DNA of 64,000 nt from positions 11,204 through 75,203 of the forward strand of contig CAZKQJ010000022.1 of the NCBI GenBank assembly GCA_964554875.1. The letters are read 5' to 3'. The notes below the pieces were generated by a model. It worked only from the letters and a program-made list of their open reading frames with translations, made no database searches and had not been told where the DNA came from. Numbering within the stretch: position 1 is the first letter of the stretch; each line of letters begins with the position of its first letter. A program made the translations under genes and the position numbers. Shown in pieces: positions 42,747 to 51,193 of this stretch. The stretch comes from Marispirochaeta sp964554875. Lineage in GTDB: Bacteria > Spirochaetota > Spirochaetia > JC444 > Marispirochaetaceae.

Positions 42747-45071
42747 GTGAAACAGAACGACCCGGTCAGATGTTACATCCTCACAGAAGAGAGCAGGGAT
42801 ACCCCTGCAGGGGTGGAAATCCGACTCCACTGCATTGACGATACGGGACCCATTCTCCTCCGTTTTCTTCGGCAGCGCCCTCTCTTTTTCCTGCGCCGCA
42901 GCGACCGGACTGAGTCCCCGGCTTTCAACCGTCGGGCTCTGGACCTGCGTTCTTTTTCCGGCGAAGCCCTGGACGGTCTTTATTTCAAGAGTCTGGGGGA
43001 TTTCTACAGGCTGCGGCGGGAGCTGCGACAGTCGGGACATGTCCCCATGGAGTCGGACATTCGGCCGGAGGAACGCTTCCTGATGGAGCGTTTTATCCAC
43101 CGGGGGCTCGATTTTCAGGGATCCATACAGGACAACAAGGGTTCCCGCAGCATCACAAATGCGAGAATCCGCCCGGCAGAGTACAGGCCCCGCTTCTCCA
43201 TTCTCTCCCTGGATATCGAAACCAGCCCTGCCGGCGAAGTGTACTGTGTGGGTTGTCACTGTACCGACCGGCAGGGAAGAGAATCCGGTGCCGTACACAT
43301 GATCGATCCCTCCGGCGCTTCCGAATCGGAGCACCGGGATTATCGTATTCTCTCATGCTCCGACGAAGCAGGATTGCTGAGGAAGGCTCTGGAATGGATC
43401 CGCCTGGCGGACCCGGATCTGATCATCGGCTGGAACGTAATTGGATTCGACCTGGAGATACTGACAAAGCGATGCGCCAGGTACGGGATAGTCTTCAGCC
43501 TCGGACGCGACGGCAGCGGAGTGCGCACATTCCAGAAGCAGTCGGGAATGCGCTCAGCGGAAATCAGCGGACGTGTTGTACTCGACGGACCCCAGGTTTT
43601 GCGGGGTGGTTTTCTCCGTTTCGAGAATTACAGCCTCGAAACCGTGGCCAACGCCGTTCTTGGTACGGGAAAGACCATCAGCCCGGAGGAGGACAAGCTC
43701 AGCGAAATCCAGCGCCTCTTTATCGAAGACAAGGTCTCCCTGGCCCGCTACAATTTCGAAGACTGCCGTCTTGTAAGCAGGATATTCACAGCCACCGGGG
43801 TGCTTGAGCAGTATGTGACCCGCAGTCTGGTTACCGGTCTGCGGCTGGACAAGGTGAGCATGTCCGTGGCGGCCTTTGACTTCTTCTATCTTCCCAGGCT
43901 CCACCGGGAAGGCTATGCCGCAGTGGACATAGCGGATATCAGCGCATCTGAACACGCCGCCGGCGGCCATGTTTTTACCAGCCAGCCGGGACGCTACAGC
44001 CACGTGGTGGTTCTGGATTTCCGCAGCCTCTACCCGTCCATCATCCGGACCTTCAACATCGATCCCCTGGCCCGTCTTACCGCCGATGAGGATCCCGGCC
44101 CCACCCCGGCGGGGATCTTTTTCAACCGCCGGCGGAGCATTCTGCCTGAGCACATCGGCAAGCTGCTTGAGCGGAGGGCGGAAGCGAAAAGATCGGGAGA
44201 CGATGCTTTGAGCCAGGCGGTCAAGATCCTGATGAACAGCTTTTACGGGGTCATGGGCACCCCGGGCTGCCGCTTCTACCATCCGGACCTGCCCACGGCA
44301 ATTACCGGAAGCGGACAGTGGGTGCTGAAAACAACGGCCGCACAGCTAACGGAGGAAGGATACACGGTCCTGTACGGGGATACGGATTCGGTCTTTGTCC
44401 AGCTCAAGGAAGAAGAAACCGGCACTGCGGAAGAAGCCGTCGGACGGATTGTATCGAGGATTAATTCGTTATTCGCCGATAGGATATCCCGGGAGTTCGG
44501 GGCCCGATCCCATCTGGAACTGGAGTATGAAAAGCATTACGACCTCTTTTTCCTGCCCCCCATGCGGGGAAGCGGCGAAGGAGCCCGGAAACGCTATGTC
44601 GGGCGCATAGCCGCCACCGGAGAGATCGAGTTCCGCGGCATGGAATCGGTGCGATCCGACTGGACCGAGCTGGCACGAGGCTTTCAGCGGGAGCTCTTCC
44701 GGCGTTACTTTGACGAAGAGGAGATTCCTGGATGGCTTCGCACTACCCTGGCGGAGATACAGGAGGGCAAACGTGACCACGAGCTTATCTACCGGAGGAG
44801 GCTGACCAAGCAGGCCGCAGGATACACTAAAAACGTGCCCCCCCATGTGCGGGCCGCCCGTCTGCTGGACCCCTCGGGGAGAAAGAACGTCCGCAGCATA
44901 GAGTACCTCATGACGCCCGAGGGACCGATACCCCTGAAGCACCGGCCGACCCGGATCGATTACACCCATTACATAGAAAAACAGATAAAACCGATTGCCG
45001 ACGGGGTACTGCCTTTTCTGAATACGAGTTTTGACGAGATTATAGAAGGACGACAGCTGGAACTCTTCTGA
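42747..45071 (+). CDS. polB: Family B DNA polymerase (Pol II type)
   Basis: A 774-residue family B polymerase with intact 3'-5' exonuclease (LSLDIETS, GWNVIGFDLEIL, YNFEDCRLV) and polymerase motifs A (DFRSLYPSII), B (KILMNSFYGVMG) and C (YGDTDSVF). In bacteria this family acts in damage tolerance and replication restart rather than bulk replication. The ORF starts at a GTG at 42747 with only a weak purine-rich stretch upstream. It lies alone between the methyltransferase and the diguanylate cyclase. No SOS box was recognised upstream. Confidence 0.95.
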   Translation: MKQNDPVRCYILTEESRDTPAGVEIRLHCIDDTGPILLRFLRQRPLFFLRRSDRTESPAFNRRALDLRSFSGEALDGLYFKSLGDFYRLRRELRQSGHVPMESDIRPEERFLMERFIHRGLDFQGSIQDNKGSRSITNARIRPAEYRPRFSILSLDIETSPAGEVYCVGCHCTDRQGRESGAVHMIDPSGASESEHRDYRILSCSDEAGLLRKALEWIRLADPDLIIGWNVIGFDLEILTKRCARYGIVFSLGRDGSGVRTFQKQSGMRSAEISGRVVLDGPQVLRGGFLRFENYSLETVANAVLGTGKTISPEEDKLSEIQRLFIEDKVSLARYNFEDCRLVSRIFTATGVLEQYVTRSLVTGLRLDKVSMSVAAFDFFYLPRLHREGYAAVDIADISASEHAAGGHVFTSQPGRYSHVVVLDFRSLYPSIIRTFNIDPLARLTADEDPGPTPAGIFFNRRRSILPEHIGKLLERRAEAKRSGDDALSQAVKILMNSFYGVMGTPGCRFYHPDLPTAITGSGQWVLKTTAAQLTEEGYTVLYGDTDSVFVQLKEEETGTAEEAVGRIVSRINSLFADRISREFGARSHLELEYEKHYDLFFLPPMRGSGEGARKRYVGRIAATGEIEFRGMESVRSDWTELARGFQRELFRRYFDEEEIPGWLRTTLAEIQEGKRDHELIYRRRLTKQAAGYTKNVPPHVRAARLLDPSGRKNVRSIEYLMTPEGPIPLKHRPTRIDYTHYIEKQIKPIADGVLPFLNTSFDEIIEGRQLELF

Positions 45072-45076
45072 GCGAC

Positions 45077-46321
45077 TCAGCCTGCCTCGGCCACAACTAC
45101 CCGGTTCTTACCCTTCTGCTTTGACTGATACATGGCCTCGTCGGCCACGGCGATAAGGTCCTTATTGCCGCCGGACGCGATAAGCGAGGTAGAAGCGATT
45201 CCGATGCTGAGACCGCTGAAGCCTTCGGGAACGCCGGGAATCTGAAGACGCAGCCCCGCGCCGTACTCCCGGATGATCTTTTCGCCCAGGTCCCTGGCGA
45301 CACTTCGGCCGCAGTTCTTCAGAAGAATGATAAACTCGTCTCCTCCGTAACGGGCGGGAATATCCGAACGCCGCACATTGACCCGCACAATGTTGCCGAT
45401 CATTTTCAGCACGCGGTCGCCTACAGCATGTCCGTAGCTGTCGTTTACCCCCTTGAAGTTATCGGCGTCGATAAACAGGATACTGTGTTCCTGGGGACTC
45501 CGGGCCCAGGACTCCGCCTCTATCTCAAGAATGGAATTGAAAAACTCCCGGCAATAGAGGCCGGTAAGAGGATCGTACTTCAAACGGTGTCGGAGGATCT
45601 CGTTTTCATCTGTCTGTCGCTGCATCTCTCTGGCATTCTTCTCAACCATGGAGCCGAGATACAGTCCGACGGTAACGACCATGGCGACAGGACCCGCCCA
45701 GGGAGTGCTTACGGAGCTGAATATCTTCAAGGCCACCAGAGCATCCACAATAATCGACGCCAGCCAGATACTGAGTCCTGTAATAATTAACCGGTACTGC
45801 CTCCACAGCTGCTCTTCACTGAAAAGCCTGCGACAGAACCAGCCGAGGGAAAAAAGAACAGCGCACAGGGAGACCAGGGAGAAGAGAGGAAACACCGGAC
45901 CCTTGACTACGGAGGTAAACCCCCGTTCATGAACGACGATGCTTCCGGTGGCCATTAAGGAAGGTTCTCCCCAGAGGATAAGCAGAAAAATCAGCGAACC
46001 CAGGGCAATTACCAGTCTAACAAAGGGACGATGAATATCCAGCAGGGATTCGAGAAACAGTTCAAGAGCAAAGGGAGTCAGGATCAGACCGCTTACACAA
46101 ATGCGAAACCAGAAGAGTGTCCAGGAGTGCTCATACCCCGATGTGTAGAGGGCGAATCCCAGCAGGTAGGGCAGAAAAACCGCCTGAAGAATCAGATAGC
46201 GAAGATGCACCCGGTTATGGGAAACGAAAACAATAAAAGCCGCGGAAAATACCAGAAAGGTCAGCACCACAGCTGCTCCGACCCCCGCGCCAATACTGGT
46301 AAGGTGAACTGTTAACCACAT
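45077..46321 (-). CDS. Membrane diguanylate cyclase (GGDEF)
   Basis: A 414-residue c-di-GMP synthase. Residues 1-220 hold about seven hydrophobic helices, a 7TM-type sensor region. The GGDEF domain follows: the substrate segment ILFIDADNFKGVNDSYGHAVGD and the active-site YGGDEFIILL (near 333). The product-inhibition I-site RRSD precedes it by five residues. Both catalytic and inhibitory motifs are intact. CAGGATTTCAAT precedes the ATG. There is no EAL domain. The output is probably motility or surface behaviour. Confidence 0.93.
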   Translation of the reverse strand: MWLTVHLTSIGAGVGAAVVLTFLVFSAAFIVFVSHNRVHLRYLILQAVFLPYLLGFALYTSGYEHSWTLFWFRICVSGLILTPFALELFLESLLDIHRPFVRLVIALGSLIFLLILWGEPSLMATGSIVVHERGFTSVVKGPVFPLFSLVSLCAVLFSLGWFCRRLFSEEQLWRQYRLIITGLSIWLASIIVDALVALKIFSSVSTPWAGPVAMVVTVGLYLGSMVEKNAREMQRQTDENEILRHRLKYDPLTGLYCREFFNSILEIEAESWARSPQEHSILFIDADNFKGVNDSYGHAVGDRVLKMIGNIVRVNVRRSDIPARYGGDEFIILLKNCGRSVARDLGEKIIREYGAGLRLQIPGVPEGFSGLSIGIASTSLIASGGNKDLIAVADEAMYQSKQKGKNRVVVAEAG

Positions 46322-46387
46322 ATTGAAATCCTGATCACTTTAGTATTATCGACAACTTGGTGAAAATTATATACCTGTCACCACAAA

Positions 46388-46414
46388 ATGAAAAGGGGCA
46401 GAAACCCGCCCCTT
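46388..46414 (-). terminator. Intrinsic terminator after DUF2007 gene
   Basis: On the reverse strand AAGGGGC pairs with GCCCCTT around an 8-base loop and is followed by TTCATTTTG. The stem overlaps the stop codon of the 46413 gene by two bases. Confidence 0.7.
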
Positions 46415-46643
46415 ATTCTTCCAGGGATTCCCGATAAGACTCCAGAAGAGCCTCAGCCTGCTCAAGGAACTTCTCGGGAACCTCGGCATAGCCCCAGCCG
46501 TTCTGAAGCTGAAAAATTCCGGTATACACCGAGGAATCGTTGGATATTACAGCGCAGGGGATTCCTTCCTGCGCCAGGATGTCCGCGAAACGGGCCGCCT
46601 CGATTTCGTTTGCCAGCCCGATACGCGGTTTATTCTTTTTCAC
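46413..46643 (-). CDS. DUF2007-like small protein
   Basis: A 76-residue protein. It has the beta-alpha pattern of the DUF2007 (signal-transducing, PII-like) family: PRIGLANEIEAARFADILAQEGIPCAVISND and a conserved GWGYAEVPEKFLEQAEALL. It follows the glycerate kinase gene by 8 bp and is the end of that operon. Function is unknown. A strong terminator follows. Confidence 0.75.
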   Translation of the reverse strand: MKKNKPRIGLANEIEAARFADILAQEGIPCAVISNDSSVYTGIFQLQNGWGYAEVPEKFLEQAEALLESYRESLEE

Positions 46644-46651
46644 AGGATACC

Positions 46652-48007
46652 CTACTCCACCAGCAGGATCTGCACGTCGCAGACGTTGGTGTTGGTGGGT
46701 CCGGTCATCAAAAGCCCGTCGGTTTTTTTCAGGAAGTGATAGGAATCGCTGTTATCGATATACTCCGCGGGATCAAGTCCGGCATCCTGCATGGTCTTCA
46801 TGATTCCGCTGTGGGCTACTCCTCCCGCAGCGTCGGTGGGACCGTCATTGCCGTCGGTTCCGCCGGAGAGGAACACTATCTTCTCAAGCCTCTCGGGATC
46901 ATCCAGGAACTCCATCAGAAAGGCCAGGGCCATTTCCTGGTTACGTCCACCTTTTCCTTTTCCTTTCAGGGTTACCGTGGTCTCGCCTCCGGCGATAATG
47001 CAGGCGGGCTTTTTAAAACTGAGCCTGTTCAGGGCAAGGTCTTTGGCCATGCCGGAGAAGAGCTTCGCAATCTCCCTGGCCTCGCCGGTCAGCTGGGAGG
47101 TAAGAATCACCGGAGCGTAACCGAGGTTCTCCGCCTCTTCGGAAGCGGCGTAGAGGGCGGAGATATTGGTGCCTATAAGGATATTCCTGACGGTTTTAAA
47201 GATATCGTCTCCTTCACCGGGGGTCTCCGGGACCTTGCCGGCAACCCCGTCGGCAATAATGCGGGAAACCGATTCGGGAAGCTTCTCCTCCAGGTTGTAC
47301 TTGCGGAAGATGTTCCGGGCGTCCTTGTAGGTGGTGGGATCCGGTACGGTGGGTCCTGAAGCAATGGAAGTCAGGGGGTCTCCGATAACATCCGAGAGGA
47401 TCAGGCTGACCATTGTGGCCGGAGCTGCAAAGCCGGCGAGACGCCCGCCCTGAACGGCGGACAAGTGCTTGCGGATAACATTAATCTCCTGGATAACGGC
47501 ACCGCAGGCCAGAAGAAGCCCGGTAACCGCCTGAATATCGTCCAGACTGATGGCATAGGTCTTATCCTGGTAGGGAGCGGTCAGCAGTGCTGATCCACCG
47601 CCGGAAATAAGATTGAAAATGAGGGTCTTTTCATCAGCGTCGGAACATATCTTTCCAATACGCTGTGCAGCTTCCACGCAACGTTCGTCCGGCATGGGAT
47701 GGGCGGCTTCGATCAGGTCGACGTACTCCAGCTTTTCGGTATGTCCTTCCTTGACCGCCACCAGTCCGGAGCTTATTCGGTCCCCCAGAACTGCTTCCAG
47801 CCCCAGGGCCATCTTGGCACTGGCTTTTCCGGCACCGACTACAACAATGCGTGAATATCCGGACAGATCGTACTCAGCGGTATCGGTCTCGGTCCGGATA
47901 ACAAGCTTGTTCCCCTGGACACTCACCAGTTCCTGGAGCATCAGGGCCGGGTCAACCCTCTTAAGGGCTGCAGAAAAAATAGTTTCGGCATGATCAGTCT
48001 TTTGCAT
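46652..48007 (-). CDS. Glycerate 2-kinase (MOFRL family)
   Basis: A 451-residue glycerate kinase that makes 2-phosphoglycerate. The N-terminal part has VVVGAGKASAKMALGLEAVLG and the central loop FNLISGGGSALLTAPY. The C-terminal MOFRL domain shows GGRNQEMALAFLMEF and SGGTDGNDGPTDAAGG. ATG 48007 is chosen, with AAAGGAAAAGCC upstream. The start overlaps the preceding TPR gene by 14 bp. Phosphoglycolate phosphatase lies just upstream on the other strand, which fits a glycolate/glycerate salvage theme. Confidence 0.92.
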   Translation of the reverse strand: MQKTDHAETIFSAALKRVDPALMLQELVSVQGNKLVIRTETDTAEYDLSGYSRIVVVGAGKASAKMALGLEAVLGDRISSGLVAVKEGHTEKLEYVDLIEAAHPMPDERCVEAAQRIGKICSDADEKTLIFNLISGGGSALLTAPYQDKTYAISLDDIQAVTGLLLACGAVIQEINVIRKHLSAVQGGRLAGFAAPATMVSLILSDVIGDPLTSIASGPTVPDPTTYKDARNIFRKYNLEEKLPESVSRIIADGVAGKVPETPGEGDDIFKTVRNILIGTNISALYAASEEAENLGYAPVILTSQLTGEAREIAKLFSGMAKDLALNRLSFKKPACIIAGGETTVTLKGKGKGGRNQEMALAFLMEFLDDPERLEKIVFLSGGTDGNDGPTDAAGGVAHSGIMKTMQDAGLDPAEYIDNSDSYHFLKKTDGLLMTGPTNTNVCDVQILLVE

Positions 48008-48653
48008 GGCTTTTCCTTTCCTCATCTCTGCACATCTGCAGGTTTTTTTGTATCAGCGGAAGGTCCGTATACTCCAGGGCAGCGATGAATTCTGCCGCCG
48101 CCCGGGGATAGTCCTTCTCATAATTCATGTAGATGGACCCCAGATTGTTCCGGGCCATAAAGTTCGTGGGATCCAGATCGGCGGACCTGCGGTAGTATTC
48201 CGCGGCGGCCGGGGAATCACCTTTCTGCAGGGCTTTGTTCCCCTCGTTGAACAGTCGGATTCCCTCCATGGCATTGCCAAAAGCCTCTTCATGAGAGCAG
48301 ATATGCAGGCGCTTTTCAAGGAAGCTTCGGTCCTCCTCGGCCGGTGTACCCTCATCGAGGGCTTTCCGGTACCACCCGGCGGCTTCCGGCGCCTTACCCC
48401 ACAGGTAACAGGAGTCTCCCAGGGCACGGTACCTGGCGTATATCCCTCCAAAACGATCCAGCTCATCAAGCAGAAGCTCGACCGCCTCCCCGTGCTTCCC
48501 CAAAGCAAGCTTTACCAGGGCAAGATTATGCCTCATACCAACCTTGTTGGGATCGGCCTCCAGGAGCCTGAGAAAACTGCTTTCCGCTTTATCGTATTTA
48601 CCGCTTACAAAATAGTTGAAGGCCTTGCGCTGATGCCACTTGTAAAAGAGCAT
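47994..48653 (-). CDS. TPR-repeat protein
   Basis: A ~219-residue cytoplasmic protein with several tetratricopeptide repeats: AFNYFVSGKYDKAESSFLRLLEADPNKVGMRHNLAL, GWYRKALDEGT and YYRRSADLDPTNFMARNNLGSIYMNYEKD. There is no signal peptide. The frame extends 21 residues upstream; ATG 48653 is preferred because AGGA lies just ahead of it, though the upstream Met codons are possible. The gene precedes glycerate kinase with a 14-bp overlap. A protein-binding role is likely; no specific partner can be named. Confidence 0.75.
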   Translation of the reverse strand: MLFYKWHQRKAFNYFVSGKYDKAESSFLRLLEADPNKVGMRHNLALVKLALGKHGEAVELLLDELDRFGGIYARYRALGDSCYLWGKAPEAAGWYRKALDEGTPAEEDRSFLEKRLHICSHEEAFGNAMEGIRLFNEGNKALQKGDSPAAAEYYRRSADLDPTNFMARNNLGSIYMNYEKDYPRAAAEFIAALEYTDLPLIQKNLQMCRDEERKSHAKD

Positions 48654-48766
48654 TCCCATCCTGCCAATCTTGGTTTTCCGAGGGAAAAAGCATTCAGCTC
48701 TTTCCACCACTTTCAAGTTTACAGGAATACAGGGATGATTGCTACACCGGGGAGGTACTCCATCGC

Positions 48767-48795
48767 TTGTACCAGCTCCCTTTTTCGTGTATCAC
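48767..48795 (+). promoter_or_regulatory. Promoter of HAD phosphatase gene, probably leaderless
   Basis: TTGTAC (48767-48772) and TATCAC (48790-48795) are 17 bp apart. The -10 ends 8 bases before the first base of the ATG at 48803, and there is no ribosome site. Confidence 0.5.
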
Positions 48796-48802
48796 TGGTT
48801 CC

Positions 48803-49459
48803 ATGAGTTTTAAGGGAATAATCTTTGATCTTGACGGGACCCTGCTGAACACCATCGACGACCTGGCAGACAGCTGCAACCGCCAGCTGGAAAAATACGG
48901 TTTCCCGACCCATCCTGCACAGGCCTACCGCTATTTTGTGGGAAACGGCGTGGGAAAACTGGTTGAACGAGCCCTCCCCGATTCCGGCGAAGCACGGGAA
49001 ATCCAGGAGAAATTTATCCGGGATTTCAGGGCAGACTATAAAGAGCACTGTTTTGACAAGACCAGGCCGTACCCGGGCATCCCTGAACTTCTGGAGAAAT
49101 TACAGCAGGGCGGTCTTATCCTCGCTGTTCTGTCGAATAAACCGGATGCGGAGACAAAAAAAGTGGTCCGCCACTTTTTTCCGAAAGAGCAGTTTCGCTG
49201 TGCCGCGGGAGACAAAGAAGAGTTCGATGTAAAACCTGATCCCGCGGGGGTACGGGCCATTCTGAAAAAACTGGATTTGAAGCCCGAAGAGACCGCTTTT
49301 GTGGGGGACACCTGGATAGATATGCAGACCGCCGTAAATTCCGGCTGCTTCCCGGTGGGAATACTTTGGGGATTCCGTGACCGTAAGGAACTTGAAGATG
49401 CCGGAGCACAGGTTATCGCGGCGACCACCAATGAACTCTATTCCATTCTGACTGCCTGA
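48803..49459 (+). CDS. gph: HAD-family phosphoglycolate phosphatase
   Basis: A 218-residue HAD phosphatase. Motif I IIFDLDGTLLNT is at the N-terminus, with motif II VLSNKP near 107 and motif IV FVGDTWIDMQTA near 170. The helical cap (NGVGKLVERAL) matches the phosphoglycolate phosphatase branch, but other phosphate esters are possible. The start at 48803 is given by the leaderless promoter. It is convergent with the metallo-beta-lactamase-fold gene, 6 bp away. Confidence 0.88.
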   Translation: MSFKGIIFDLDGTLLNTIDDLADSCNRQLEKYGFPTHPAQAYRYFVGNGVGKLVERALPDSGEAREIQEKFIRDFRADYKEHCFDKTRPYPGIPELLEKLQQGGLILAVLSNKPDAETKKVVRHFFPKEQFRCAAGDKEEFDVKPDPAGVRAILKKLDLKPEETAFVGDTWIDMQTAVNSGCFPVGILWGFRDRKELEDAGAQVIAATTNELYSILTA

Positions 49460-49465
49460 GACTGC

Positions 49466-50155
49466 TTACAGAACGATAATATCCCCCACTCCCGTACGAT
49501 GATCGCTCAGCTCCCTTCCGATTTCACCGGAGCAATGGGTGGCTATAATCCGTTTGTAGCCGATCTCCTTGAGCTGCTCCATGGTATCCATAACCTGATC
49601 ACGGTCCATGTCCACCAGGTGCATCCCTCCCAGAAGGGTATACAGCTCATCCCCGGCATAGCGTGAGGCCACCTCCTGCGCCATTCTCAGGATTCCCGGA
49701 TGGGCACAGCCGGTAATCAGGCTGGTACCTTTGGAACTGCGAACAACTATTCCCTGCTCTATCATCCGGGCGCCCTTGTATTCAGTGCTGAAGGTTCCCG
49801 TGGTCCAGACAGGACCAATTTCACAGACTTCGGAACACTGTATTACTTCGGTTTTTTCAAGGGCTTCCCTGTCGGGAAAGATATCCTGTGCTCCATCGGG
49901 AAGATAAACGGGAAGCCCGGGACGCAGATTCAGCAGGGCCTTTAAGCCCCCCGTATGGTCCCAGTGAGGGTGGGAAATAATGACCGCTTCGATCTCTTCC
50001 GGAGCTATCTCCATCTCTTTCAGGTTTTTTACCAGGGCAGGGCCTGCCTCACCTGTATCGAAAAGGATTTTACCGTCAACCAGACAGCTGAAGCCCCAAC
50101 CCGACTCAAGGGAGGACCGTACTGCCTGGTTGTCGTACAGAATATGTATCGTCAT
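49466..50155 (-). CDS. Metallo-beta-lactamase fold hydrolase
   Basis: A 229-residue MBL-fold protein. The metal motif is ISHPHWDHTGGL (near 62), with a second His in TGCAHPGI and the last in IATHCSGEIG. It resembles the archaeal/bacterial branch related to dihydropterin phosphate synthases (opening TIHILYDNQAV, then GWGFSCLVDGKILFDTG). The substrate cannot be told. CGGAG lies six bases before the ATG at 50155; the upstream TTG is discounted. It stands alone. Confidence 0.85.
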   Translation of the reverse strand: MTIHILYDNQAVRSSLESGWGFSCLVDGKILFDTGEAGPALVKNLKEMEIAPEEIEAVIISHPHWDHTGGLKALLNLRPGLPVYLPDGAQDIFPDREALEKTEVIQCSEVCEIGPVWTTGTFSTEYKGARMIEQGIVVRSSKGTSLITGCAHPGILRMAQEVASRYAGDELYTLLGGMHLVDMDRDQVMDTMEQLKEIGYKRIIATHCSGEIGRELSDHRTGVGDIIVL

Positions 50156-50232
50156 GGGCAACTCCGGGGAATGGAATTAACTGGACAATCAGCATTGTAC
50201 CCCGGAATTATTCACACTACAAGCTGAAGAAG

Positions 50233-50538
50233 CTATGATTTCTCCCGCCCCTGCTGTTCCATCTCCTGAAGGGCCTTACGGGTCTCCGACAGCTCCTCCT
50301 CCAGAAGATCGGCCCGACGGCGTAAAAACTCGGTCTGATCATCCTCGGTAACCGGACCCCAGGCGTAAGCGGGTCCCCAGGCATAGCCCCGACCCATGCC
50401 GCGGCCGAAACCGCGGCCGCCTCGAAAAAAACCTCGTCCTGCGAGTCTTCCCCGGGAATATCCTGTTCCGCAGTATCCCATACTCCAGCCGGTCATGGGT
50501 CCCATTCCGGCAGGTCCGGTTCCGTCAAATCCAGGCAT
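50233..50538 (-). CDS. DUF5320-family small protein
   Basis: A ~101-residue protein that starts MPGFDGTGPAGMGPMTG, the hallmark of DUF5320, continues with a Gly/Arg/Trp-rich low-complexity stretch (RGGRGFGRGMGRG) and ends in a helical coiled-coil segment (DLLEEELSETRKALQEMEQQG). These proteins often occur near NifX-like and Mrp genes in anaerobes; both occur here 9 kb away. GAGGAGGAGACATT precedes the ATG at 50538. A strong promoter overlapped by a Fur-like box lies upstream, pointing to metal control. Confidence 0.82.
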   Translation of the reverse strand: MPGFDGTGPAGMGPMTGWSMGYCGTGYSRGRLAGRGFFRGGRGFGRGMGRGYAWGPAYAWGPVTEDDQTEFLRRRADLLEEELSETRKALQEMEQQGREKS

Positions 50539-50561
50539 AATGTCTCCTCCTCTTCTCATTC

Positions 50562-50580
50562 TCTATTGATTTTCATTATC
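50562..50580. promoter_or_regulatory. Fur-like box over DUF5320 promoter
   Basis: Read on the reverse strand, GATAATGAAAATCAATAGA matches the 19-bp Fur consensus (GATAATGATAATCATTATC) at about 15 positions. It abuts the -10 hexamer and covers the predicted start of transcription, where repressor binding would block it. A relative such as Zur or PerR is also possible. Confidence 0.6.
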
Positions 50581-50609
50581 AATATAGACAAAATCCGGGC
50601 AGCTGTCAA
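50581..50609 (-). promoter_or_regulatory. Sigma70 promoter of DUF5320 gene
   Basis: Reverse-strand TTGACA (50609-50604) and TATATT (50586-50581) are 17 bp apart. Both hexamers are close to consensus. Confidence 0.75.
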
Positions 50610-50620
50610 GAAAAAAGTAT

Positions 50621-50649
50621 TTGACTTTCTCCACCGCCGTTTTTATATT
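50621..50649 (+). promoter_or_regulatory. Sigma70 promoter of marR-wrbA operon
   Basis: TTGACT (50621-50626) and TATATT (50644-50649) are 17 bp apart. The predicted start is near 50656, just before the 20-bp palindrome. Confidence 0.75.
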
Positions 50650-50661
50650 GTTTTATATAGG

Positions 50662-50681
50662 ATAGTTTAATATTAAACTAT
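50662..50681. promoter_or_regulatory. Perfect 20-bp palindrome, MarR operator candidate
   Basis: ATAGTTTAATATTAAACTAT is a perfect inverted repeat between the predicted transcription start and the ribosome site of the marR gene. The length and the AT-rich core are typical of MarR-family operators, so autorepression is likely. Confidence 0.75.
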
Positions 50682-50692
50682 AATGAGGCTAT

Positions 50693-51193
50693 ATGAAAAA
50701 AACAGAAAAGGATATGTACCTGGATACCTTTACAAAATTTTCCCGGGCCCACACATCGGTGATGAACTATCTCTCGGGTCCGCCGGCATTACCGGAAGGC
50801 ATGACGCTGACCCAGTTCGGGGTGCTCGAGGTTCTGTTGCACAAGGGTGCTCTTACCCATCGGGAAATCGCCGCCAAAATTCTGAAAAGCCGGGGAAACC
50901 TCACCATGGTAATCGATCACCTGGAACGGGACGGTCTCGTAAAGCGCCTTCCCGTTGCAGGGGACCGACGCTCAATGCGCGTTGCCCTCACCCCCAAGGG
51001 TGAAAAGCGAATCAAAACCGTATTTCCCCTTCAGGCCGAAGCAATCCGTTCGGTTTTCGGCAGGCTGACCGATCAGGAGGTCATACTTCTGGGACAGCTC
51101 TGCAGGAAACTCGGACTGAGCCTTGCAGCAGAAAACCGGACAGCAAAAGAGGAAGGGGAAAAACCGGAGACCGCATCAGGAGGTGCACTATGA
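50693..51193 (+). CDS. MarR-family transcriptional regulator
   Basis: A 166-residue winged-helix regulator. The recognition region reads HREIAAKILKSRGNLTMVIDHLERDGLVKRLP, followed by the wing DRRSMRVALTPKG, both typical of MarR/MhqR-type repressors. GAGG lies four bases before the ATG. It overlaps the wrbA-like gene by 4 bp. A regulator coupled to a quinone reductase usually responds to quinones, phenols or other electrophiles, which is likely here. Confidence 0.92.
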   Translation: MKKTEKDMYLDTFTKFSRAHTSVMNYLSGPPALPEGMTLTQFGVLEVLLHKGALTHREIAAKILKSRGNLTMVIDHLERDGLVKRLPVAGDRRSMRVALTPKGEKRIKTVFPLQAEAIRSVFGRLTDQEVILLGQLCRKLGLSLAAENRTAKEEGEKPETASGGAL

